Part shown: positions 8,177-15,809 of the stretch, piece by piece
Numbering within the stretch: the stretch's first letter is position 1
How the letters are laid out: each line of letters begins with the position of its first letter
Source: Treponema sp.
GTDB taxonomy: Bacteria > Spirochaetota > Spirochaetia > Treponematales > Breznakiellaceae
NCBI GenBank assembly: GCA_031275035.1
Contig: JAISPH010000218.1
Span: forward strand, 1 to 29,333
Reading direction: 5' to 3'
Length of the DNA stretch: 29,333 nucleotides
Program-made: the position numbers and the translations under genes
The notes under the pieces: model-generated
Databases searched by the model: none
What the model was told of the DNA's origin: nothing
The model's input: only the letters and a program-made list of their open reading frames with translations

Positions 8177-8248
8177 TACCCGCTTAAAAATTTTATACCG
8201 CCTAAAGCCCCCTTGTAAAATCAGAAACTTTAGTGTCTAAATATACTG

Positions 8249-8281
8249 TTGTATACTGCCATAATCACGGATAAATACAAC
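8249..8281 (+). promoter_or_regulatory. Promoter/operator of the GntR gene (copy A of the shared 33-bp element)
   Basis: TTGTATACT, 12 bases, GATAAATACAA: the same two blocks at the same spacing occur at 9191-9223. The -10 hexamer TATACT is 8252-8257; the -35 is weak. Half-sites TTGTAT (8249-8254) and ATACAA (8275-8280) are an inverted pair spanning the predicted transcription start, as expected for autorepression. Confidence 0.6.
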
Positions 8282-8310
8282 TCTATTGCGTTGTGTAAAA
8301 GGAAGGCTGG

Positions 8311-8985
8311 ATGGCTCAGGTGTTCAAACAACAGGCTTATCTGGAGTTAAAGAGAAGGCTGGTCAACTGTGAATATAAGCCGGGAACCTGGATCAATGAA
8401 ACGGCCCTGGTAAAGGAACTGGGGTTCAGCCGTACTCCCATACGGGAAGCGCTGGCCCTGATTGAACAGGAAGGGTTTATCCGCATTATACCCAAAAAGG
8501 GTATTTTTGTTACCCAAATTTCATTTAACGACGTAAAGCAGATCTTTCAAATACGCAAAGCCATAGAACCTATCGCCTTGCAGCTGGCAAGCCCGCATCT
8601 TCCCCGGAAAAAACTGCTGGAATTCAGGAATCTTTTTACAGGTCAGGACCCTGATATCCGGGTCGCCTTCCGTTTGGATACGGCCATGCATCTTTTTATC
8701 ATTGAACACTGCGGAAACCGCTACATCATCGAGATGCTTCGTAAAGTTTTTGAGGAAAACACCCGTATTATCATATCCAGCAGGCAAAATGAATTGATGA
8801 TCCATGACGCCAGGGCGGAACATACCGAAATATTGGATCTGCTCCTGGGCGGTAAATTTGAACAGGCGGCGGCGGTAATGTTGAGTCATGTTCAACACTG
8901 CGAGCGGGCTGCCATAGAGTTTTTCTATAATTCATCCTCCGTTGAAGAGCCGTGGTCTATGTTTCAGGTCTCTTTAGACCATTAG
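8311..8985 (+). CDS. GntR-family transcriptional regulator, FCD (FadR) subfamily
   Basis: A 224-aa DNA-binding regulator. Residues 1-68 form the GntR winged helix (AYLELKRRL, ETALVKELGFSRTPIREALALIEQEGFI, wing KKGIFVTQ). Residues 72-205 form an all-helical FCD effector domain with the canonical metal-site set: Asp123 and His127 (RLDTAMH), His171 (AEHTEIL) and His193 (SHVQHCE). The domain is on the short side. Ligands of FCD regulators are often sugar acids, keto sugars or other small acids. It starts at ATG 8311 after AAGGAAGG. Its position between the pathway operon and importer 2, plus the shared upstream element, make it the likely local regulator. An intrinsic terminator follows. Confidence 0.92.
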   Translation: MAQVFKQQAYLELKRRLVNCEYKPGTWINETALVKELGFSRTPIREALALIEQEGFIRIIPKKGIFVTQISFNDVKQIFQIRKAIEPIALQLASPHLPRKKLLEFRNLFTGQDPDIRVAFRLDTAMHLFIIEHCGNRYIIEMLRKVFEENTRIIISSRQNELMIHDARAEHTEILDLLLGGKFEQAAAVMLSHVQHCERAAIEFFYNSSSVEEPWSMFQVSLDH

Positions 8986-9031
8986 ACCAAATATATACTT
9001 AAAGGCCCTTCAAAACCGCCCCAGGGGCTCC

Positions 9032-9050
9032 CCCGCCGAAAGGCGGGTTC
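9032..9050 (+). terminator. Intrinsic terminator after the GntR gene
   Basis: CCCGCC-GAAA-GGCGGG (9032-9047) is a 6-bp GC stem with a GNRA-type tetraloop, followed by TTCTTGGGTTT. The U-tract is interrupted, so efficiency may be moderate; flanking CCCA/TGGG can extend the stem. Confidence 0.6.
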
Positions 9051-9053
9051 TTG

Positions 9054-9136
9054 GGTTTAATGCCGAATTTTTGAAAGCGTTGCTTTATTTGAGCCGCAGC
9101 AGAGCGCGAACATGAGGTTCGACGGGGTATTAAACC
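9054..9136 (+). other. Candidate structured RNA or folded repeat element between GntR and importer 2
   Basis: An outer stem GGTTTAAT (9054-9061) pairs with ATTAAACC (9129-9136). Inside are two short hairpins: AAAGC-GTT-GCTTT (9074-9086) and CGAAC-ATGAG-GTTCG (9107-9121). This gives a closed multibranch fold over 83 bases with no open frame. It lies just upstream of the importer 2 promoter, so it is more likely part of the GntR 3' region, a small RNA, or a dispersed element. Confidence 0.4.
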
Positions 9137-9170
9137 AGACTTTCGAATAAAAAATAGGTGAAATTTAATG

Positions 9171-9199
9171 TTGACAACCCCCGGAACATGTTGTATACT
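9171..9199 (+). promoter_or_regulatory. Sigma70-like promoter of the importer 2 operon
   Basis: TTGACA (9171-9176), a 17-base spacer, TATACT (9194-9199): a near-consensus promoter. The predicted start is near 9206, giving a leader of about 50 bases before ATG 9256. Confidence 0.85.
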
Positions 9200-9223
9200 A
9201 CTAGTGTATTAGATAAATACAAG
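9191..9223 (+). promoter_or_regulatory. Operator-like 33-bp element, copy B, over the importer 2 promoter
   Basis: TTGTATACT, 12 bases, GATAAATACAA, identical in blocks and spacing to 8249-8281. Half-site TTGTAT overlaps the -10 and ATACAA falls at about +11 to +16, a position suited to repression. Confidence 0.6.
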
Positions 9224-9255
9224 ATCTTCTACGGGAGAAAAGGAGAAACAGGGTT

Positions 9256-10263
9256 ATGAAAAAACTGAGTATGTTGCTGCCGGTTTTGGTCTTTATTATC
9301 GCCGCCTGCAGCAGCGGCGGACGGGAAGAGCAGATACGCCAAAGCGGCCAGGGAAACGGCGGAAAAGCGGCCATTGATCCGTACCGGAATACTATAAAGA
9401 TTGCCTATGTCGCCCATGATATAGGAACTCCGGTAAATCAGGCGTGGTTTGACGGTATGAAAAGGGAAATTGCAGATTATCCCAATATCACCATCCAGGG
9501 CTTTGACGGTAAATCCAGCGCCGAAAATCAGGTAAAAATAATGGATGAAATTGTTACTCAGAAATATAACGCCATTATTTTACAGGCAAGTGATAACGCC
9601 GCCCTGGCGCCCAGCGTTACCCAAGCGGAGAAAGCGGGTATTCCCGTCATCACCCTTAATCTGGATGTGGATTCTCCCCATGCGGGGTTTGTAAAAATGG
9701 CCGACTATGACGCCGGCCGGCTGGTGGCGGAGCAAATGGCCGAACAATTTAATAACAAAGGCAAATTTGTCATCATCCAGGGCATTGTCGGGGGAATCCG
9801 CCCGGCCCAGCTGGAACAGGGTTTCCGGGATACCCTGAAGCAATTTCCCGGCATGGAGATTCTGGCGGCGCAGCCTGCTGATTTCAGGAAAGATAAGGCC
9901 ATGACCGTCATGAATTCCTTTCTTCAGACGTACAGCCATATTGACGGCGTTTTTGCGATTAACGACGCCATGGCCATGGGCGCCGCTTTGGCCGCCGAGT
10001 CTGCCGGCCGCCTGACGGGAATGTCCATTTGGGGAGCGGACGGTGAAAAAGACGCTTTGATCATGATTGAACAGGGCAAACTTTCCGGTACTATCTATAC
10101 CAACTGCTATGACGAGGGGTCCACCGCCTTAAAACTAGCCCTCTATGTCCTTGGATCTGAATATGACACTTCTTCGGTCAGCAAAACGGGAGTAATGGCT
10201 ATGCAGCCTATAATAGCCACTAAAAACAGCGTCGGTACAATTGCCGCAGAGGATCGCTGGTAG
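9256..10263 (+). CDS. Sugar ABC importer 2, substrate-binding lipoprotein (RbsB-like)
   Basis: A 335-aa lipoprotein. The signal peptide (residues 1-17, KKLSMLLPVLVFIIAA) ends at lipobox IAAC with Cys18. A Gly/Ser/Gln-rich linker follows, then the binding-protein fold: IKIAYVAHDIGTPVNQAWFDGMKRE, YNAIILQASDNAALAPSV, AGIPVITLNLDVDSPHAGFV, DYDAGRLVAEQM, GVFAINDAMAMGAALAAESAG. It lacks obvious close identity with the importer 1 binding protein, so a different ligand is likely. It is the first gene of the operon, after a strong promoter and AGGAGAAA RBS, and is followed by an intercistronic palindrome. Confidence 0.93.
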   Translation: MKKLSMLLPVLVFIIAACSSGGREEQIRQSGQGNGGKAAIDPYRNTIKIAYVAHDIGTPVNQAWFDGMKREIADYPNITIQGFDGKSSAENQVKIMDEIVTQKYNAIILQASDNAALAPSVTQAEKAGIPVITLNLDVDSPHAGFVKMADYDAGRLVAEQMAEQFNNKGKFVIIQGIVGGIRPAQLEQGFRDTLKQFPGMEILAAQPADFRKDKAMTVMNSFLQTYSHIDGVFAINDAMAMGAALAAESAGRLTGMSIWGADGEKDALIMIEQGKLSGTIYTNCYDEGSTALKLALYVLGSEYDTSSVSKTGVMAMQPIIATKNSVGTIAAEDRW

Positions 10264-10281
10264 ATTCTTAAACGGCGGCAG

Positions 10282-10307
10282 CCCCTGAAAACCGCGGTTT
10301 TCAGGGG
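10282..10307 (+). other. Perfect 26-base palindrome between binding protein and permease
   Basis: CCCCTGAAAACCG followed by its exact complement. As RNA it folds into a stem of about 11 bp with a CG-rich tip and no following U-run. In binding-protein operons such structures commonly protect the upstream mRNA and make the binding protein more abundant than the membrane parts. Confidence 0.75.
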
Positions 10308-10337
10308 GCGTCCACATAACAAAAAAGAGGGGGAATT

Positions 10338-11342
10338 TTGAAAAGTCTGAGCCAAAGTTCTCTTCGGCGCCTCATATCGCTTGGTACACTGGTGATATTT
10401 TTTGTGATCTTCTCCTGTACCAGCAGTAATTTTTTAAGCCTGCGCAATATTTTTTCGATTCTCCGGGACGCCAGCATTGTCGGCATTATCAGCGCCGGAG
10501 TTACCTTGGTTATTATTACCGCGGGGATAGATCTTTCCACCGGAGCCATACTGGCGGTTTCCTGCATGACCATGGCTAATTTTTACCGCTATACAACCGC
10601 GCCGGTGTGGATCATTATGATTGCCGGGGTAACGGTGGGAATCCTCTGCGGTTTTCTGAACGGCGCAGTGGTAACCCGGCTGAAACTCCCGGAATTTATA
10701 GCAACCCTGGCGGCCCAGGGGATTTTTCGCGGCTTAACCTACATGACCGCCATCAAGGTAAACGGCAATATCATTAACCAGCCCATCCGTGATTATCGTT
10801 TTACCATGTTTGCCGGGAATATTCACGGGCTGTACTATGTAACCGTGGCGTTTATCGTTGTAGTTATTCTGGGGCAGATCGTACTGCGAAGGACCCGGTT
10901 CGGAACCGCCGTATATGCCGCAGGAACCAATTTAAAGGCCGCGGAGCTTTCGGGAATTAATACAAACCGCGTCCGTTTAATCGTGTTTGTCCTTACCGGC
11001 CTTTGCTGCGGAATCGGCTCTCTCTTTATGATCGCCCGGCTGCAGACCGCCACCACGGATTTCGGGGTTGGCATGGAATTTGACGTAATTGCGGCGGTGG
11101 TGGTGGGCGGGTGCGCCCTTAATGGCGGACGGGGCGATATAGTTGGCAGCATGATCGGCGCCGTTTTTATGGCAATGCTGGACAACGGTATTTATAAATA
11201 TCAAATTAATACCTCTCTCCAGCCCATAATAAAGGGAGCAATCATTGTACTGGTCGTTATTTTTGACGCGTGGTACCGCGGGTATATGGACATGAAGATA
11301 CAGTCAAAAAAAGAACATGATCCGCTCCTGGAAGGGAGGTAG
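10338..11342 (+). CDS. Sugar ABC importer 2, permease A (RbsC family)
   Basis: A 334-aa inner-membrane permease. Hallmarks: SAGVTLVIITAGIDLSTGAILA, RTRFGTAVYAAGTNLKAAELSGI in the ATPase-contacting loop, and IAAVVVGGCALNGGRGDIVGS near the C-terminus. The start is TTG 10338, chosen because GAGGGGG lies 5-11 bases upstream and no ATG or GTG is available nearby in frame; the TTG start may lower its translation relative to the binding protein. It ends 4 bases before the ATPase start. A second permease of the same family lies after the ATPase, so the pore may be a heterodimer. Confidence 0.92.
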   Translation: MKSLSQSSLRRLISLGTLVIFFVIFSCTSSNFLSLRNIFSILRDASIVGIISAGVTLVIITAGIDLSTGAILAVSCMTMANFYRYTTAPVWIIMIAGVTVGILCGFLNGAVVTRLKLPEFIATLAAQGIFRGLTYMTAIKVNGNIINQPIRDYRFTMFAGNIHGLYYVTVAFIVVVILGQIVLRRTRFGTAVYAAGTNLKAAELSGINTNRVRLIVFVLTGLCCGIGSLFMIARLQTATTDFGVGMEFDVIAAVVVGGCALNGGRGDIVGSMIGAVFMAMLDNGIYKYQINTSLQPIIKGAIIVLVVIFDAWYRGYMDMKIQSKKEHDPLLEGR

Positions 11343-11346
11343 AATC

Positions 11347-12849
11347 ATGAGTCGGGAAGAACTACTGCGGGTAAAGGGAATAAAAAAATTCTTCGCCGCC
11401 ACCCAGGCGCTGAACGATGTGGAAATGGAAATATGCCGGGGTGAAGTTCATGCGCTGATGGGTGAAAACGGCGCGGGCAAATCGACTTTAATTAAGATTA
11501 TAACCGGCGCCTATGTCAAAGATGACGGACAAATATTTTTCAACGGCAAAGAAGTACAGATCTATTCCCGGGCGGATGCGCAAAGATTGGGGATCTCCTG
11601 CATCTATCAGGAGTTGAGCGTTATCCCCACCCTTACGGTGGCGCAGAACATTCTGATTGGCCGGGAGCCGAAAATAGGCAAAACGCCTCTTGTCAGCAAA
11701 AAAAGAATGAACCAGGAAGTACAGAATCTGATAGATCTGTATGGATTCCCCCTGAAAGCCGCCGATATCCTTGAGACGCTTCCCATTGCCCAGAGGCAAA
11801 TGGTGGAAATACTAAAAGCCCTTTCCGCAAAGGCGTCTTTAATTATTATGGACGAGCCGACCGCTTCCCTGAGCGGCAAAGAATCGGAGACCCTTTTTTC
11901 GATTATAAAAAATCTCCGCGAAAAGGATATTTCCGTTCTTTATATTTCCCACCGCCTGGATGAAGTTTATATGCTGGCGGACCGGCTGACGGTTCTGCGG
12001 GACGGCAAAAAGGTCGCGCTGCTGACAAAAGAAGAAATAGTCCCTGAAAAGGTTATACATCTGATGATTGGAAAAACCCTGGAGGACAATACCAATCAGG
12101 GGGTAATGGTTCCAAGCAGCGATGAAACCTTATTGGAAGTGCGGAATCTGAGCCGTCCCGGTTTTTTTGGAAACATCAGCTTTACCGCAAAAAAGGGAGA
12201 AATTGTCGGCTTTGGCGGGCTGGTCGGCTCGGGCCGTACCGAAGTTATGCGCTGTATTTTCGGGGCGGATTCCTATGCTTCGGGCGAAATTTTTCTGGAA
12301 GGGAAGCCTTTTATTCCTGTTGCGCCCAGAAAAAGCATTGACGCCGGCATTGCCCTGGTGCCCGAGGACCGGCGCGGTCAGGGGTTTATCCCGCTTCTTT
12401 CGATCAAGCGGAATACCGCCCTGCCGAACTATGACTTGATAAACAGAAAATTCGGCGCCATTTCTTCAAAAAAAGAACTGGAAATGAGCTACAGAGCGAT
12501 AAAGGATCTTGATATTCGTCCAGAGGATCCCGAAATGAAGGTTGCCCTGATGTCCGGCGGAAATCAGCAAAAGGTGGTTTTGGGGAAATGGCTCCGGCGG
12601 GATTTAAAGGTATTAATTGTCGATGAGCCCACCGCCGGAATTGACGTCGGGGCAAAGGAAGAAATTTACAATCTCTTAAAACAATTGGCCGCCGCGGGGG
12701 TGCTGATCCTCCTGGTTTCGTCGGATCTGCAGGAACTTGTCCGGCTTTCAACCCGGATTCTGGTGATGAGAAAAGGTACAATTACGGCCGAATTTAATCA
12801 GGGTACGGTTACGCAGAACGATGTTCTTTCGGCCGCATCCGGCCTTTGA
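11347..12849 (+). CDS. Sugar ABC importer 2, ATP-binding protein (RbsA/MglA family)
   Basis: A 500-aa double ATPase. The N-terminal half has Walker A GENGAGKST at residues 39-47, IYQELSVIPTLTVAQN, signature-like LPIAQRQMVEILKALS and Walker B LIIMDEPTASLS. The C-terminal half has GLVGSGRTE, EDRRGQGF, MSGGNQQKVVLGKWL and LIVDEPTAGIDVGAKEEIY. The frame opens at 11317, but ATG 11347 is preferred: GGGAGG sits 7 bases upstream and the family start aligns there. It lies between two permease genes and presumably energises both. Confidence 0.94.
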   Translation: MSREELLRVKGIKKFFAATQALNDVEMEICRGEVHALMGENGAGKSTLIKIITGAYVKDDGQIFFNGKEVQIYSRADAQRLGISCIYQELSVIPTLTVAQNILIGREPKIGKTPLVSKKRMNQEVQNLIDLYGFPLKAADILETLPIAQRQMVEILKALSAKASLIIMDEPTASLSGKESETLFSIIKNLREKDISVLYISHRLDEVYMLADRLTVLRDGKKVALLTKEEIVPEKVIHLMIGKTLEDNTNQGVMVPSSDETLLEVRNLSRPGFFGNISFTAKKGEIVGFGGLVGSGRTEVMRCIFGADSYASGEIFLEGKPFIPVAPRKSIDAGIALVPEDRRGQGFIPLLSIKRNTALPNYDLINRKFGAISSKKELEMSYRAIKDLDIRPEDPEMKVALMSGGNQQKVVLGKWLRRDLKVLIVDEPTAGIDVGAKEEIYNLLKQLAAAGVLILLVSSDLQELVRLSTRILVMRKGTITAEFNQGTVTQNDVLSAASGL

Positions 12850-12863
12850 GAGAGGATGGAAAA

Positions 12864-13862
12864 ATGATAAATCAAAGGATTTTCGGTTACCTTAAAAAGT
12901 TCAAAAAACTGTTCATTCTCCTTTTTTTCATCCTTCTTTTGTCCATTATCGCGCCTCATAGTTTTCCCACCTCCCGCAATATTTCCAATGTATTGTGGTC
13001 CATCTCCACCGTTGGCATTATGTCCGCCGGATCCATCTTTGTCATTTTGCTGGGCGGGATTGATCTTTCTCTGGGATCTGTTATGGCGTTTACCGGAGCC
13101 CTGGCGGTTACCGTTATCCGAAATTCAAATTATTCCAATGCCGGCGCCGTCTTTGGCATTGCCGCGGCGTTGCTGGTGGGAATGCTGGCCGGTCTGTTCC
13201 ACGGGGCGGTAATCACAAAATTCCGGGTGCCGGCTTTTCTTATCACCTTCGCCACTCAAATTATTCTGAACGGCGCATCCCAGCTGCTGCTTAATAATAA
13301 AATATTGAGCTGCCTGGAACCAGAATTGTTTACCGCCATCGGCATGAAAAAAATTCTTGGCTTTCCCCTGCCTATCTATATCATGCTTATCGCCGCGCTG
13401 ATCAGCTACTATGTTTTGAATAAAACCGTTTTTGGCCGCCATATCTATGCGGTGGGAGGCAACCCGGTGGCGGCGGAGCTTTCCGGCATTAACAGCGCCG
13501 GAATTACCCTAACCGCCTATGTCATTTCAGGATTTACCGCCGCCCTTGGGGGCATTGTTTTAAGCAGCATGACCCAGCAGGCAATTGCAAACGCCGGAAT
13601 GGGATACGAGACCGAGGTAATTACCGCCATTGTCATAGGAGGCGCCAGCTTAATGGGCGGCGAAGGAAATGTCAGCGGCGCTATTTTCGGCGCCGTTCTG
13701 GTGGGGTTGCTCAATAATGGTTTGAATCTTTTGAATATTTCCGCCACTATTCATCCCCTCGCCAAGGGCATCGTCATCATTGCCGCAGTTGCGGCGGATA
13801 CTTTGGGCCGCCAGGGGGTTCCCGTAAAATTCCGCATACCGCAAAGAGGAAGGCGTAAATGA
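12864..13862 (+). CDS. Sugar ABC importer 2, permease B (RbsC family)
   Basis: A 332-aa permease with the family blocks SAGSIFVILLGGIDLSLGSVMA, KTVFGRHIYAVGGNPVAAELSGI and ITAIVIGGASLMGGEGNVSGA. The frame is open from a TTG at 12846 overlapping the ATPase stop, but ATG 12864 with GAGAGG eight bases upstream is the better start and gives the usual short charged N-terminus (INQRIFGYLKKFKK). Its stop overlaps the start of the amidohydrolase (ATGA), tying that enzyme to the transporter. It may pair with permease A or make an alternative importer with the same ATPase. Confidence 0.92.
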   Translation: MINQRIFGYLKKFKKLFILLFFILLLSIIAPHSFPTSRNISNVLWSISTVGIMSAGSIFVILLGGIDLSLGSVMAFTGALAVTVIRNSNYSNAGAVFGIAAALLVGMLAGLFHGAVITKFRVPAFLITFATQIILNGASQLLLNNKILSCLEPELFTAIGMKKILGFPLPIYIMLIAALISYYVLNKTVFGRHIYAVGGNPVAAELSGINSAGITLTAYVISGFTAALGGIVLSSMTQQAIANAGMGYETEVITAIVIGGASLMGGEGNVSGAIFGAVLVGLLNNGLNLLNISATIHPLAKGIVIIAAVAADTLGRQGVPVKFRIPQRGRRK

Positions 13863-14761
13863 AAATAATTGATGCACACATGCACATCTGTGAGATTATT
13901 GCCGGCTATTGCCGCAGAGGAGAACTCCGGGCCGCCGGCGGAGGAAAGGCCGTGTGGGCCAACGGGGATGTAATAAAATTAATCCCCGACGGATATGGGG
14001 ATACCGGTTTTACCGCTGAATCGGCCCTCATGGTCATGGACGAAAACGGGATCGAAGCGGGAGTAATTATGCAGGGCAGCATGTACGGATTTCAAAATCT
14101 GTATATTAAGCGTGTTCTGGAAAAATATCCTGACCGGTTCCGGGGAGCCTGCACGGTTGATCCCTTTGCGAAAAATTATCTGGAGACCCTGGAACATTTA
14201 ATGCAATGGACCCGGATTGCAAAATTTGAGGTAAGCAGCGGCGGCGGATTAATGGGCGTCCATGATGACTTTGATCTCGACGGTCCAAAAATGACGCCTA
14301 TTTACGAAATAGTAAAGAATCGTAAAGGCACGGTAACCATTGATTTTGGCGATTATACCATGGCCAGTTTTCAGCCGAAAGCAGTCAGCCGTGCGGCAAA
14401 AACTTTTCCAGGCCTGCAATTTGTTATATGCCACCTCCTGGCTCCCGTTCCCGGACATCTGGAAATGATACGGGAAGGCCTTGAACTGTTAAAGCTTTCC
14501 AATGTATGGTTCGATATTTCCGCTCTGCCGAAAATCGCCTCCACCGAACCATATCCATTCCCGTCCTGCATTGAAGCTTTGAAACTTGCCAGGGAAATTG
14601 CCGGCGCCGATCGTTTAATGTTTGGCACCGATATGCCCATGGCTCTTACCCATTCAAGTTACCATGAACTGAAGCAGTATATCATAGACTCGGGCGTATT
14701 TACCGGCGGGGAATTACAAAAGATATTCTATGATACGGCAAAACAAATTTATTTCACCTGA
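13859..14761 (+). CDS. Amidohydrolase-2 family metal-dependent hydrolase or decarboxylase (COG2159 type)
   Basis: A 300-aa TIM-barrel protein. It has the N-terminal metal motif His7-x-His9 (IIDAHMHI), GVIMQGSMYG, a RFRGACTVDP block common in this family, Lys122 or nearby Glu124 in IAKFEVSS, His192 in VICHLLAP and the late metal Asp258 in FGTDMP. Relatives include sugar lactonases, PDC lactonase and ACMSD-type decarboxylases, so the reaction could be lactone hydrolysis or decarboxylation of a sugar-derived acid; the sequence does not decide. A His normally seen after barrel strand 4-5 is not obvious here (IDFGD). It is translationally coupled to permease B, which implies it acts on the imported compound or a product of it. 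Confidence 0.8.
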   Translation: MKIIDAHMHICEIIAGYCRRGELRAAGGGKAVWANGDVIKLIPDGYGDTGFTAESALMVMDENGIEAGVIMQGSMYGFQNLYIKRVLEKYPDRFRGACTVDPFAKNYLETLEHLMQWTRIAKFEVSSGGGLMGVHDDFDLDGPKMTPIYEIVKNRKGTVTIDFGDYTMASFQPKAVSRAAKTFPGLQFVICHLLAPVPGHLEMIREGLELLKLSNVWFDISALPKIASTEPYPFPSCIEALKLAREIAGADRLMFGTDMPMALTHSSYHELKQYIIDSGVFTGGELQKIFYDTAKQIYFT

Positions 14762-14774
14762 CAAGGAAGGCAGA

Positions 14775-15761
14775 ATGAAAACCATTGTCTCGTTTTTTGG
14801 AGAAAGGACGGCAATTTTTGAACAATTGAACCGGCAGGCGGAAGAATACGCCGGCAAAGCCGGATTTGCCTATAAGTGGATACCCCTGAATCCTTTCAGC
14901 CCCGAAGAAGCCGTCCGCCATCTCAGTACTGCGGACATTGGCATCATAGATATTGAACCCTATGGAGAAGCTATTTTCAGCAGGATATTTCATTCCTGTA
15001 AATTGCTGATCCGTTTCGGCGTAGGCTACGACAAGGTTGATCTGTCCTCGGCCTCCAAATACGGCATTGCCGTCGCCCGTACCACCGGCGCCAATACTCT
15101 GGGAGTCGCTGAAATGGCCTTTTCCCTCATTATGGCGGCCCGGCGTAAATTAAAATATTTTGATCATGCCGTAGGCCAAAAAAACTGGGGAAAGGTAATT
15201 GTCCACGAAACTATACAAAGTACTATCGGCGTTGTAGGTTTTGGGGCTATCGGGCGGGCGCTGATAAAACTTTTTCGGGGGTGGGATTGTGATATTATCA
15301 CCTATGATCCAAACCCTGATAAAAAGGCGCTGGAGGAACTGGGAGTACGTTTGGTAAGCCTGGAGGAACTGTTCAAAATCGCCGATGCGATTAGCCTGCA
15401 CCTTCCCTATACCCCGGACACCCATCACCTCATTGGCGAGAAACTCCTCTATTCCATGAAACCCGGCGCGGTGATTGTTAATACTTCCCGGGGAAATATT
15501 ATTGTGGAGGATGTTTTAGCGCGGGCGGTACGGGAGGGCCGCATCTGCGGAGCCGGAATGGATGTCTTTGCAGAGGAACCCTTGCCGGCGGATTCTCCCT
15601 TGACGGGCCTGGATAATTTGACGCTGACTCCTCATGTTTCCAGCCAAACGGCAGAGTCCCTTTGGCGCATATACCAGATGGCTGTCGATATAGCATCCAG
15701 CTTTGAAGCCGGGAAAAATTCTCCCCATATTTTGAATCCCGATTACAAAAACAAAACATGA
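14775..15761 (+). CDS. D-isomer-specific 2-hydroxyacid dehydrogenase (SerA/GhrB-like)
   Basis: A 328-aa cytoplasmic NAD(P)-dependent oxidoreductase interconverting a 2-hydroxy acid and a 2-keto acid. Motifs: RFGVGYDKVDL, nucleotide-binding GFGAIG at 155-160, Asp/Pro after beta-2 (YDPNP) suggesting NAD rather than NADP, catalytic Arg239 in NTSRG, Glu268 in FAEEPL and His287 in LTPHVSS. ATG 14775 is chosen over the upstream in-frame 14730 because AAGGAAGG precedes it and the earlier codons overlap the amidohydrolase. It is the last gene of the importer 2 operon. Its pairing with the amidohydrolase suggests the imported substrate becomes a 2-keto or 2-hydroxy acid at some step. Confidence 0.88.
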   Translation: MKTIVSFFGERTAIFEQLNRQAEEYAGKAGFAYKWIPLNPFSPEEAVRHLSTADIGIIDIEPYGEAIFSRIFHSCKLLIRFGVGYDKVDLSSASKYGIAVARTTGANTLGVAEMAFSLIMAARRKLKYFDHAVGQKNWGKVIVHETIQSTIGVVGFGAIGRALIKLFRGWDCDIITYDPNPDKKALEELGVRLVSLEELFKIADAISLHLPYTPDTHHLIGEKLLYSMKPGAVIVNTSRGNIIVEDVLARAVREGRICGAGMDVFAEEPLPADSPLTGLDNLTLTPHVSSQTAESLWRIYQMAVDIASSFEAGKNSPHILNPDYKNKT

Positions 15762-15809
15762 CGCTGCGCCGCAGAGGTTTTCCCGCGCAGGCGGGCCTTT
15801 GGCGCCGGG

